Assembly (NCBI GenBank): GCA_021234155.1 | Contig: JAJEKV010000060.1 | Location: 930,001-994,000 of the forward strand | Reading direction: 5' to 3' | From: Isoetes taiwanensis | Taxonomy: Eukaryota > Streptophyta > Lycopodiopsida > Isoetales > Isoetaceae | Length of the DNA stretch: 64,000 bases | Shown here: positions 45,665 through 55,039 of the stretch, piece by piece | How the letters are laid out: each line of letters opens with the position of its first letter | How positions within the stretch are numbered: position 1 is the first letter of the stretch | Translations under genes and position numbers: made by a program | Notes under the pieces: generated by a model | What the model saw: only the letters and a program-made list of their open reading frames with translations | Databases searched by the model: none | What the model was told of the DNA's origin: nothing

Positions 45665-47112
45665 TCATGGGACAAGGTAATCATCCTCCACCACCACGTC
45701 TGGATCAGGGTTCACCCAATCACCCTGTGGCCCGAGAGCGGGAGGCAGATACTGGTTAATATCTGGTACATCCTCACCTTCACGCGGTTCTTCCACCCCC
45801 TCCAAAGGTCCTTCTCACGTTGGCTTTGGAAAGCATGCGCTATTTCGTCCCTCCTGCGAGCAACTAGAGGTGGCAAGGAGGGCATGCGTGATTGCATGTT
45901 AAGCACGGCATACTGCCGCTCCAGTATTATATATCCATCCTCCGCTACAGAACCTGCTGCCCATCATCCAATTCAACAAACACCTCAAATGCCGACGATG
46001 TCCACATCCCAAGGCGTACCAATCAATTTGAGATTGTCCCCACAACTTTGACAATATCTGTAGTCCCTATTCTTTACATCCTCCCACTGGCTCTCATCTA
46101 GGTATTCGGGAGGGAGGTACGCAATACCCTGCTCCTTCGAGACTCTAGGGGATCAGAATCTACGGCTCTGGTCAAACCGCACATATGCTCATTATCTACC
46201 CTCAACACCGTATTTTCTCTACCCAAAGCTGCAAGCTGATTCTTCGTGTCTGCTAATTCCGCAGCCATCTTGTCATGAGTATTCGCACGGTCTTTTTAAT
46301 GCAAGTTCTCCTCTGACAGAGTAAGATTTCGACTTCTTTCATTTCCTAACTGAGCCTTGAGATCTGCCTCTTCGGTCACTGTACCTGCTGCCGCAACCCC
46401 TGCCACTTCTAACAGTTTTATAGCATCTGGGAGCAAATAAGTTATAGTTACGGGTTCATCACCCAAGGCGCTTTCAAAATCGTTCATCTGCTTCACTCTC
46501 TTACTGCTGTCACTACCGCTTCCTTGCTTCCATTTTCTGCTAGCATAATTTACAGGCTCCCCATTCACAATCTCATAATACACTTGCTTGGCAAACGTCT
46601 TGCTGAATTCATGATTTTTTTATCATCCTTCCTTTCACTTGGACCCATCTCTCCAAAGCTTTAGCCCGGACTTCAGGGATCTTGCAGTCGTATACTTTAT
46701 ACTTGCCTGCTCTCCTGCTTGGCCAATCGGCATCAAACTGTTTGGCGTCTAAATTAGCCTCAACATTCTCGTAATCCGCCCCTTGCGGGCAACAACCTGG
46801 GCCCATGTCACATGCAACTCCATGAACCTCTGTAATTGTGACACCTTCTTTCCTGGCCACTTCTGCCATTGCCCTCAGCCTCAGCAACTCTCTTGCACGT
46901 GCTTCAATTGTTCTAGCATGTTCCTCTGCTCTCTGTAACTGTTGTGCCCTAACCTCCGATAATGTAGGTAAAGAAGGAAATACAAAGCCGTCTAGAGTTC
47001 TCAAAGAGGACGGGAAGGAGAAGTTGGCCCCCTGCCCAATTTTATCAGGCCCTCCTCTTTGCTGACGAGAAATAGTCTCTTGCTGATGAGACGTACTCGG
47101 TTGTCAAGACAT
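45665..47112 (-). pseudogene. Coiled-coil cargo gene of unknown function inside the large hAT
   Basis: From ATG at 47112 the frame reads M-S-stop-QPSTSHQQETI, then GGPDKIGQGANFSFPSSLRT and FVFPSLPTLSEVRAQQLQRA. A long charged helix with heptad character follows (EEHARTIEARARELLRLRAM), then a Cys pair (GPGCC) and a basic section. A shift at an A run near 46612 leads into FSKTFAKQVYYEIVNGEPVN and a second coiled coil (ADLKAQLGNERSRNLTLSEE, KNQLAALGRENTVLRVDNEH). After another shift near 45805 the tail is acidic and proline-rich, ending NPDPDVVVEDDYLVP-stop. About 480 codons, no introns. Breaks: TGA at codon 3, one internal TAA, two or more indels. I know no family. It sits downstream of the kinase-like gene on the same strand. 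Confidence 0.55.
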
Positions 47113-47287
47113 ACTTTTTGTTTGGCATGGTTTGTAAGTAAGTTGTTTGTTAAATTCGTACTCGGTTGTCAAGATATACTTTTTGTTTGGCATGGTTTGT
47201 AAGTAAGTTGTTTGTTCAATTCGTACTCGGTTGTTGAGACATACTTTTTGTTTGGCACGGTTTGTAAGTAAGTTATTTGTTCAATTT
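47093..47287. repeat. Three tandem 65-bp repeats at the start of the coiled-coil gene
   Basis: Copies start at 47093, 47158 and 47223, each beginning GTACTCGGTTGT and including ACTTTTTGTTTGGCA and TTTGTAAGTAAGTT. The first copy contains the start codon region of the coiled-coil gene (47112), so the other two lie directly upstream as 5' leader or promoter. Confidence 0.85.
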
Positions 47288-47513
47288 TTTGCGGATATGC
47301 TTTACGTTAACTGGGCAAAATAAAAAACAACTCAATATGACTTATAAATTATAAAAGAAATCAAGTGCAACGAAAAGAAATACATAAAATGCCAAGGATG
47401 TTTTATTAAATGTGTCTAAAGCAATTGTTCAATCAATAAATTTTTTGACTTTTAGGATAGCATACAAGAGAGCTCATAAATGGCACGCTAAGCGTGACTT
47501 GGTCCAGCTTGGT

Positions 47514-49176
47514 CAGCATCGTCTGCTTCTAACCCAATTTGAGGGATCCAATCTGATTCCATTTGGGGTCTTGTGCAATGTGTTGGAGAGCAGTTCCAAC
47601 CGCATGGTGTCCAGTAGCTGGTTCAGATCAAACTTACGTGCCTTGTCTCGTATTGGGGATTCGACACAATGCTTCAAATAATCGCACATGTTTCAAAACC
47701 TCTGGCTTTGTTCTGTAGTACCCATAGCCTCTAAGAAAGAATGCTTGCATGCAAAATCAGCAAGATAATAGATAAAGTAGGCTGCCCCTAAGAGGTCGAA
47801 ATCGACCCTTGCAGCCACCATCTTAGTTCCATCTCTTTTGGGACCCCAATACAAATCATCGTGCATGTACGGATAGGCAAGTCTTTCATTCTCAATGGCC
47901 TTTTTGCCAGCACCATCCATGCCTTTGTATGCCCACCACTTCACTTCAACTGGCTCACCTATTAGCCTTTCTTCTCTCCAATCACAGATACCAATATTTA
48001 TAGCCTGGGGGTCCGTGCATCCTTTCTCTTTTCCAAAGTCAAAATGAAGCGAGACATTGCCCGGGTGCAAGTCCATGTGTAAATGGTGCTCTTTATGAAG
48101 CTTAAGCAAACCGCTTAAAAACGACATAGTTAGATCACCCATCTTTGAGCAATATATAACTCTTGCTTCCTCTGTTGCTCGAGCTTAAATACATCGACCT
48201 CCACATTAGGCTTATACCCTAATCTTTAAAATGCATGCCTCGCAAGCTCATTATCTCCATGATGTACAAAAAGAGATGCACAAGAACCCCCATTCCAATA
48301 AGGAAATATCAACCCTGTTCTTTCCAATACAGTTGTGCGACCAATGCAACGTATGATAGAGCCATGTCTAACCTGTATTTGCGACTCCATGGCCTTTACT
48401 ATCACACTGGGTCTCGCAGTACCTAATTGCACATCATCATTCTGAAATTAACACAATAGGGTTCGTCTTTAAGAAAACTAGAACCCAAGATATTGCATTT
48501 GTACACCGTTCCATATGTTCCTGAACCAATTCTAGTCCTGTTGATTATTTGAGATGAATCTACCATTGCAAACCATATATTCTTAGCATCTGCCCTTTTT
48601 CTTTTTTCCCACTCTTTATCAGTCTCACCAGAATGTTTGGCTCTAATAGTTTGTGCCAACACTTTCTTAACCAGGTGGGGGTGTTGATGGGTTTCCTTTC
48701 TAAGCTTTCGATTAATCCAAGTTGTATTCCATGCAACAGCCTTATCTTTTAGAGCCTCTCTCAAGTAAGGACTAGTTAATGAATCATATTTCCAATTGTG
48801 CGAGATACATTGCCATCTACCAGGCATACATTTCAGAATCACCCTTTCCAGATTCTAACTCTCTCATTCGAGGCCCAAAAGCTCTCTCATCGTCTTTCAT
48901 GAGAGTTGAGTGGAAGTCTAGCCATCCTTCGTCTGTTGTAGTAATCAACTCTAACTCAGATGGGATGGAAGCACAAATTTGCTCACAAAGCCAATTCATT
49001 AAAGCGGATCTTAAGGAAGACCATGGCTGTTGGGGTCTTGATCTTTTCCTCTGCATGTGAGTAGAGGACTCGGCTTCTGGGTTCATGTGAGATCCCGCTT
49101 CTAGCCTAAGTCCTTCTTCAGGGTTCATGTGAGGCTCTGCTTCTAGCCTAAGTCCTTCTAACTCTTGTGGATTCAT
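47514..49176 (-). pseudogene. Protein-kinase-like cargo gene inside the large hAT
   Basis: N-terminus MNPQELEGLRLEAEPHMNPE with a short internal repeat (MNPE.GLRLEA), then SALMNWLCEQICASIPSELE. After a frame change near 48835 a helical section leads to the glycine loop RIGSGTYGTVYKC (about 48495-48533). After another change comes a likely beta-3 lysine in SVIVKAME (about 48400) and GLIFPYWNGGS at the hinge position. After a third change come the catalytic loop HMDLHPGN (about 48056-48079), matching HxDLxxxN, and ICDW in the DFG position (about 47985). RVDFDLLGAAYFIYYL fits the F helix. The C-terminus continues in another frame to about 47514. The order is that of a full protein kinase domain with a DxW-type variant. 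Some breaks may be small introns. Confidence 0.6.
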
Positions 49177-49229
49177 GGCAGTTTTAGAGGAAATTGTGTA
49201 GCTAACAATATGCCAACAAGTTAGCAAAG

Positions 49230-50215
49230 TAGCAACAATACCTAAAAGTTTGTTTGGGGAGGAGGGATTCCATTTTAGTGAATGTCGAAATCGTAAGTCG
49301 TAAAATAATTCATTAAGATTGCAATAAACTACTGAGTTTCAAGTGTGACAGTTATATGCACCCTAGAAATGCATTTTTCTCATTCTCTTCGACAAGTTTA
49401 AGTTATGATCTCACCCAGCTACTAACCCCATGAGGAAACTTCCTCATAGAGTTTGGCAAACTCAACTGAACATATTGCACTTGATCATATGGTAGACTCA
49501 CGGATACTTAATAAAATATATGCCAATCCCTATATTAGTGTTAGACTTTCATCGACAACACCATGAGAAACCAGGGTATATCTTATCAAAATATCCTCCT
49601 AACCTTTCATGAGAGTAGAACACCCACCTTTCGAAACCGCGTGATCGAAGCCAACAAGCGGCACCAGGAGAGGGCTATACACCTCAATAAAAAGTTGACC
49701 CTAGCAATCCTCGACATCAGCAATGACACCCACCCTCGGCATGGCACAATTCAATGTGGCACACCAGGCGAGGATCATTACCTCAGCCAAGGAATCGCTG
49801 AAGCACTAACACCTAATCTCTCTTCAACTCCCTAACACTGCTACTGTTGTCGACAAAAAGGGTATGCAACAAAAGTTCTTTTTGTTTTTTTTTTGTTTTT
49901 TTTTGTTTATTTATTACTTTTTTGTCTTTTGCATAACTTCATCTATCTACGAAAATAAGTCTGGCTTCGTCTTTAGAACAAGACGCCGCCATCGTCACGT
50001 CCCTCGATGGAGGGGGGCAACAGGCAAGGGCTTGACTATAGACTCTACCTAGACCTAGAATAAAGAAACAACAAACAAAATCTAACTATATTTGGCCTAA
50101 AAACTAAGAAAAGGGTAAATAAATACAAAAAAGGGCACAGGTTGTGGAGTAGGGTGCAGAAGGATTACCTTTTTTTGCGCAAAAGAAGCGAAACAATGCA
50201 GAAATATATAAAAAA
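49230..50215. other. Non-coding right flank inside the large hAT
   Basis: No supported gene. T-rich tract at 49880-49930. The open frame 49563-49835 has no motif. Confidence 0.45.
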
Positions 50216-50218
50216 AAA

Positions 50219-50457
50219 TTCGCGTAAGCGAAACAATGATTTCGCTTGCGCGAAAACCTTTCACGCAAGCGAAACCTTTATTTCGCTTACGCGAACAAAA
50301 CATTCTTTCGCGTAAGCGAAACCTTTGTTTCGCTTACGTGAAAAAAGTTTCACGTAAGCGAAATTGAAGTTTCGCTTACGGGAGACAAAATAAAATTTTC
50401 GCGTAAGCAAAATTTGGGTTTCACTTACATGAAATTTTTTTCGCTTACGCGAAAAAA
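50219..50457. repeat. Right subterminal array of the large hAT
   Basis: About eleven copies of TTTCGCGTAAGCGAAA-type units in alternating orientation (variants GCTTGCGCG, CACGCAAGC, CACGTAAGC, CTTACATG), ending 116 bases from the right end. It mirrors the left array at 36822-36970 and is longer. Confidence 0.88.
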
Positions 50458-50573
50458 TCTTTTTCTGGCCAACGAGTGAAAGATACGGGAAATACATATT
50501 TAACCTTAAAATACGTATTTTTAGACTTTATACATCTAGAAAAATAATTCTGTACGTATAGAACCTATCCCTG

Positions 50574-50581
50574 CATGCACC
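50574..50581 (+). repeat. 8-bp target-site duplication of the large hAT element, right copy
   Basis: CATGCACC, identical to 36691-36698. Confidence 0.85.
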
Positions 50582-50599
50582 TAGGATTGCCAACTTGCT

Positions 50600-51115
50600 C
50601 TGCTAATTAGAAGCAAACATTTCTATCAAACATTATCGAGGGATACCCCCTTCCTAACATGACCAATGCAACGTAACATACAGTGTTGGCAAATCAACTG
50701 GTGTTGGACTACGATAATATGCCTTGGATGCTTTTGAGAGTCAATTGATGTTGGACTACGACAATATGTCTTGGATGCTTTTGAGAGTAGTAACTGAAAG
50801 ATAGTAGAAATAGAGGTGCTTAGGCCAAGTAGAAGCAAACATCCGAGACCAACATAAATGGCATACATCCATGCTAAACGACAAAATGGGAAGATAATAG
50901 TAGACCCATTAAGCTAACACAAAAAGGGGTACTCATCGTGGCCCCACAAGGTGCGTAAAATAATTATAACCTTTTCTAACATGGCCAATGCAACGTGATG
51001 TATAGTGTAAGCAAACCAATTGGTGTTGGACTACGATAATATGCCTTGGATGCTTTTGAGAGTAGAAATAGAGGTGCTTAAGCCAATTAGAAGCAAACAT
51101 TCAAGACCAACATAA
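50600..51115. repeat. Diverged tandem repeats
   Basis: GTTGGACTACGA(T/C)AATATG(C/T)CTTGGATGCTTTTGAGAG-type sequence occurs three times (near 50703, 50750 and 51026), with shared flanks (CAATGCAACGT, AGAAATAGAGGTGCTTA, AGAAGCAAACAT, GACCAACATAAA) in the same order. No gene. Confidence 0.7.
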
Positions 51116-51121
51116 AGGGCA

Positions 51122-51150
51122 CTAGTAACAGTGCCCAGCATTGCTGGGCA
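51122..51150 (-). other. Helitron 3' terminus: hairpin plus CTAG
   Basis: On the minus strand a perfect 9-base stem (TGCCCAGCA / TGCTGGGCA, 51132-51150) is followed by six bases and CTAG, and the next base is T. Helitrons end in a hairpin plus CTRR and insert between A and T. The helicase frame ends about 420 bases upstream on the same strand. Confidence 0.65.
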
Positions 51151-51259
51151 TAAGTTGGAAGTCTGTAAATGTTTTGACTGCAGTGAGAAAAGCATGCAAT
51201 AACCCTTTGTTAAAATACTTTCCATTTATTTATCTATCCATCTATCTATAACAAAGATA

Positions 51260-51340
51260 GTATCATTGCCCAGCATTGTTGCGGATTAGTGGGCAACCTA
51301 TAAAGTTATAAGAACAATAGTAACAACGTCCGGCATTAGT
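51260..51340 (-). repeat. Extra decayed copies of the Helitron terminus
   Basis: ATTGCCCAGCATTGTTG near 51266 and AGTAACAACGTCCGGCATTAG near 51314 resemble the terminus at 51121-51150 (AGTAACAGTGCCCAGCATTG). They may be two older Helitron ends stacked next to the recognisable one. Confidence 0.4.
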
Positions 51341-52680
51341 TAAGAACTTGTAAATGATACGAAAATGATGTCGATGTTTGAATTTATGTTACTCATATCT
51401 GCAAAAGTACACGTTGCAGAGCTAGGGCATAGTACAATGTAAGAGATCTATAGAAACTAAGGGGCTATTTCATCCCGAAGAATCTCTTTGTAGACTATAT
51501 TTGGAGTGAATCTCCTATTATTTTTTAGCAGTGCTCCTTGTCTTTTGGTGTCTTGAATGTATACCTTCACTCCCTATTGTGTGGTGGACCTTGAGAATGC
51601 GACATAGTGCTGGTCATGGGCAAAAACTGGCGTTGGTAGGTAGATGCCAACGGAGGTCATGGACCGCCCTTGTAACTTGCTTATTGTCATCGAGAATGCG
51701 AGCCACACGGAGAACTGCCTTCGCTTGAAAGGGAGGAGGTCACTGTCTGATGACTCCAGTGTTACTCTTGGTATAAGGACCTGTGTTCCTTTGTAGATGC
51801 CTGTGATTATCTCTGCATCTATGATTCTTGGGTGTGCTTTGATGACGCGGAGGCGGATGCCATTGCAGAGACCGGCCTTCGGATTCATGTTTCTGAGTAA
51901 GATGATGATGGCACCATCTTTGATGTGCAGCTTATGCGGTGGCATGCCAGAAGGGGTCAGGTAGTTGATAAACTCAATTGGGAAGTTCCTTGTAGCATCT
52001 TTGCCTTCTGCAATGATGGCATCTATACTCGTATAAGTATGGAGTTGTCCGTGTAACCTTAGAAGGACCTTATTGTTGATCTTCAACGTGTCTTCATTCT
52101 TTGGTGTCAAGATGGCCTTGTCATATAACAGGTGCACATTTGCCTCTGTTATTTCCTTGCCGAAGATGCTGTCAATCAAGTCATCTTCCACAATGCATTC
52201 TTCGGGTATCTCAACTAAGTCATGGTCGAGCCCTGGCTCATTGTTCATATGTTCCCCATTACCGAGGCATAGCAACCAATTTGAGAAGATTAATTTTGCT
52301 CGTCTTTTCCGACCCGCATATTTTGTGTCAGCTTGTGGGTCTTGAAATTAGTCCACAGCGGGTTGCTCTTGACGCACTTCGAAATTACTTCTGTCCTTGT
52401 TGCACGTTTCACCACAGGTAACTATTGGCAGAAATTGCCGCTGGTGAGCATTATCATTCCCCCAAAGGGCCTGTCATCTTGGCGTATCTCGCGTAAAACC
52501 CTGTCGACAGCAGTGAGTGCCTGCGTGTGTGTCATCCCCATTTTGTCCCAGACCATGATGCTTGCCCTTCTGAGTACCTCTGCTTGTTGGCTTGTTGCAC
52601 GCAATGCGGAGGTTGCCTCTTGTGTCATGTTGAGTGGTAACTTGAACGTTGAATGGACTGTTTGTGCTCCCTTCAAGAGG

Positions 52681-52684
52681 AGGC
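52681..52684 (+). repeat. Target-site duplication of the MITE, left copy
   Basis: AGGC here and at 53007-53010. Removing the MITE plus one copy joins the helicase frame as TGIVSLLLKGAQTVHS. Confidence 0.6.
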
Positions 52685-53006
52685 GGGTAAAAGCATGTTA
52701 GGGTGTACCACTTTTGGAACCTGCAAAAGTACATACACTAGGTACTTCAAAACTGGGTACTTTCTCATTTTTCTTTTCATTAAAACTAATACAAAAATCC
52801 AAAATAAAAGTCAAGGACATGGTAATATTCAAAGTTAAGATAAAGATAATGTTATCGGAGATCAATATATATATAAAAAGTTCTAAAACATACCTTATAT
52901 TGAGATATTATACAGGTACCCAGTACCCAGTCCTGGCTACCTTTTTAGGTACCTTTTTGGTCACTAAATAATACTTTTTAAGGGACACCCTAACATGCTT
53001 TTACCC
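52685..53006. mobile_element. 322-bp MITE in the Helitron helicase
   Basis: The ends are inverse complements over 25 bases with one difference: GGGTAAAAGCATGTTAGGGT at the left, the same inverted at the right. The interior is AT-rich with no coding, containing GGTACCCAGTACCCAG near the right end. A 4-bp AGGC duplication flanks it. The superfamily is uncertain. Confidence 0.85.
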
Positions 53007-53902
53007 AGGCTCACAATGCCTGTCCAAGCCACCGATACAACGCCCACGCCACATCCTCTTAGTATGCTGATCGGGCTGTTAAAGATGAAGGTCTTGCATG
53101 TGCCTCTTGGGCCATCCACATTACATGGAACTTGATACTGGCTGATTGCATTGAGGATAATGTCGGCTATGTGCTTCTGCTCCCTGTTGAGCTTGCCATA
53201 GTTTTCCTGTCCTTCTTTCAACTCCTGTTCTACATCAAATGTGGGTTTATTTGGAAAGTTGCCTAGAATGTCTAGCCGTGGTTCTGGCAGTCCAAGTTGC
53301 TGGCATGTACAGCCGCTCATTTGGAAGATGTCATCGATGTCCTTTAGTGCGTGGTTGTAAGCCTGCTCTGGTGGCATCTTTCGTTGGTAATCTTCTGTCA
53401 GGCTGTTCTTGTAGAACTGCCATAACCACATTGGATCTTGTGGGTCATTGTATAGGCAAATGAATGCGAATGTCTGGCATAGCTGCATTGGCATCTGGAA
53501 GATGCTCGCATCTTCGAGTGTCTTCTCCCACTCTGTATCGTCTTCCAATAAGCCAAGCTCTTTGGCAGCTTCCTTGAAAGTTGAACATAGTTTTCCATTG
53601 ACAGTGCATATGCCATCGAAGCTAGTTGCGCCCTTGATATGTAGCAATAGGAGACGGAGGTAATAGCGGTCACCATCCTTAGGGCTCACATTATACATTC
53701 GTGTGATGAGCTTGAACTTCCCCTCCCTCTTTTTCCAAGACGTTTGGCGTGTGAATGTATAGTGCTGGGGGGTTTCTGGATAAGTGTATTCACATGCGGC
53801 TGGATCCTCCTTGTTGAGTTCAAATCATGCAGTCAGCATTGTTTGCTTTTGCATCTATCTCTTGATGGCTTGTCTTTCATGGCCTTCCTGATAATAGATG
53901 GC

Positions 53903-55008
53903 TTAGTTGTTTGGCAGGTGAACAGGTAGCCCATGTACTGGGTGAGAGTTGCCATGCATCTTGAATCCATATAACCTCCACATGGCTTCAACTGCAGAGA
54001 CGTATCTCGTGTTAAGATACTGCTCTACCTCGTCCCAATTGAATGTGGATGTGGATTCCCCTGTCGGTTCTTCAGTGATCTTGATGGATGCTCGATCACG
54101 CCCTTTGTGGATGTACTTATAGATATACTTCACGCTACCGACGCTGAAACACTGCTCTACATTGATATGTGCCTCGTACTTTTCAAGCAGCCATTGATCG
54201 TGGGGAACTATCCATCTGTTGTCAATAGGCGTGTTGCCCCTCATGAAGTGGCATGTATCTCGTCTTCTGTACTCTAGGTAGCCATTCGCGTTGACTTTGG
54301 TATTGTCATTAAATGGCTTTGGAAATCCTTTTGTGCATTCTTTTGTTGGGCTGCCGTCCTTGGCTTGCATGCAAGGAGCATTTGGGTTGTGGGCCCCGCA
54401 TGGTCCATGGACCATACGCTTGATGACGATCTTTTGCAGGTTTGGGTTTTCTGGGCCCGGTATCTCAGCACTCATGATGCTATCAATGGCGTCGCCATCC
54501 CGGATCTGATCTTCTTGTTCGAGAATCATGAGGAGGTGGCAGTGTGGCAAGCCTCGTTTTTGGAACTCTGTCGTGTACGTGTGTGCCTTCACCTTGCCCA
54601 AGATATCATTTTCAAAGAGGTCATGGAAAAATGCTTTGAGCTTTGTATGGAATACGCGTACAACCAAATCTGGCCTATCATGCGGCTGTTGTCTAGGCAG
54701 CTGATTGTGTCTAATCTCTATCCAATTTGGGTTGGATGTAAATGTTACAAAGAGATCGGATTTGCCATCGAATCCTGGTAGTTCTGTTGCATTGCTCTCG
54801 GGCTCCCATTGTGTGAGGAAGGCAGGATGACCAGCTTGCCGGATCTTAAGCCCCTTTGCTCTGCCTCGTGATCTATGTAGTCAATGAGACCTTGGTACAG
54901 CTCAACTCGCAACTTCCTTTGATTTTGTTTGATCCAGTTTAGATTGTTTTCCTGTGACATTCCAGCACAGTATACGGTCCCAGGACGTATACTGTACTGC
55001 CTCGTCAC
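53903..55008 (-). pseudogene. Helitron Rep (HUH endonuclease) fragment
   Basis: 54745-55008 reads NLNWIKQNQRKLRVELYQGL, then LPSSHNGSPRAMQQNYQDSM, the Helitron-like N-terminal domain. After a frame change, 53903-54667 gives FFHDLFENDILGKVKAHTYT, then the HUH motif in KRGLPHCHLLMILE (His-x-His), KRMVHGPCGAHNPNAPCM, CTKGFPKPFNDNT and SVKYIYKYIHKGRDRA; the last region carries the catalytic Tyr pair in the family (here YIYKY). This protein nicks DNA at the element ends. The first residues near 55008 are out of the family and mark the truncation. Confidence 0.78.
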
Positions 55009-55039
55009 GCGTACACGCCATCCCGATTGACGTGTACGC
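54968..55039. promoter_or_regulatory. Two adjacent perfect 9-bp inverted repeats
   Basis: CAGTATACG (54968-54976) pairs with CGTATACTG (54986-54994), and GCGTACACG (55009-55017) pairs with CGTGTACGC (55031-55039). They lie at the junction between the truncated Helitron and a promoter-like segment. Confidence 0.6.

Larger units (their letters stand above)
36699..50573 (+). mobile_element. Large hAT transposon, 13,875 bp, with cargo genes and a nested hAT
   Basis: The left end reads CAGGGATATGTTCAATA. The right end, inverted, reads CAGGGATAGGTTCTATA (15 of 17 match). A perfect 8-bp duplication flanks it. Both ends carry clusters of opposing TTCGCGTAAGCGAA-type repeats starting about 115-125 bases in. 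The left part has a decayed hAT transposase (37398-39749). A second hAT sits at 39941-44031. The right part carries two minus-strand protein genes (45665-47112 and 47514-49176). Without the nested element it would be about 9.8 kb, very large for a hAT. Orientation follows the transposase. Confidence 0.85.
51574..53698 (-). pseudogene. Helitron helicase (Pif1 type), interrupted and mutated
   Basis: Upstream part 53007-53698: YNVSPKDGDRYYLRLLLLHI (conserved before the helicase), LNREQKHIADIILNAI, then Walker A as VDGPRGTCKTF, where the family has GPGGTGKT, so two glycines are lost. The frame runs VSVAWTGIVSL to the MITE. Beyond it KGAQTVHSTFKLPLN continues (52676), then the C-terminal motifs IINYLTPSGMPPHKL-like, GIRLRVIKAHPRIIDAEIIT, RRQFSVWLAFSMTISKLQGR and HDQHYVAFSRS. 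In living elements this unwinds DNA during rolling-circle transposition. Several frame changes exist in addition to the MITE. Confidence 0.8.
51122..54967 (-). mobile_element. Helitron remnant, 5'-truncated
   Basis: Rep and Pif1-type helicase sequences in the usual order on the minus strand, with a 3' hairpin terminus at 51122-51150. At the 5' side the Rep N-terminal domain begins in mid-domain and abuts unrelated promoter-like sequence near 54968, so the front of the element is lost. Frameshifts and a mutated Walker A show that it is dead. A 322-bp MITE sits in the helicase. Confidence 0.75.
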
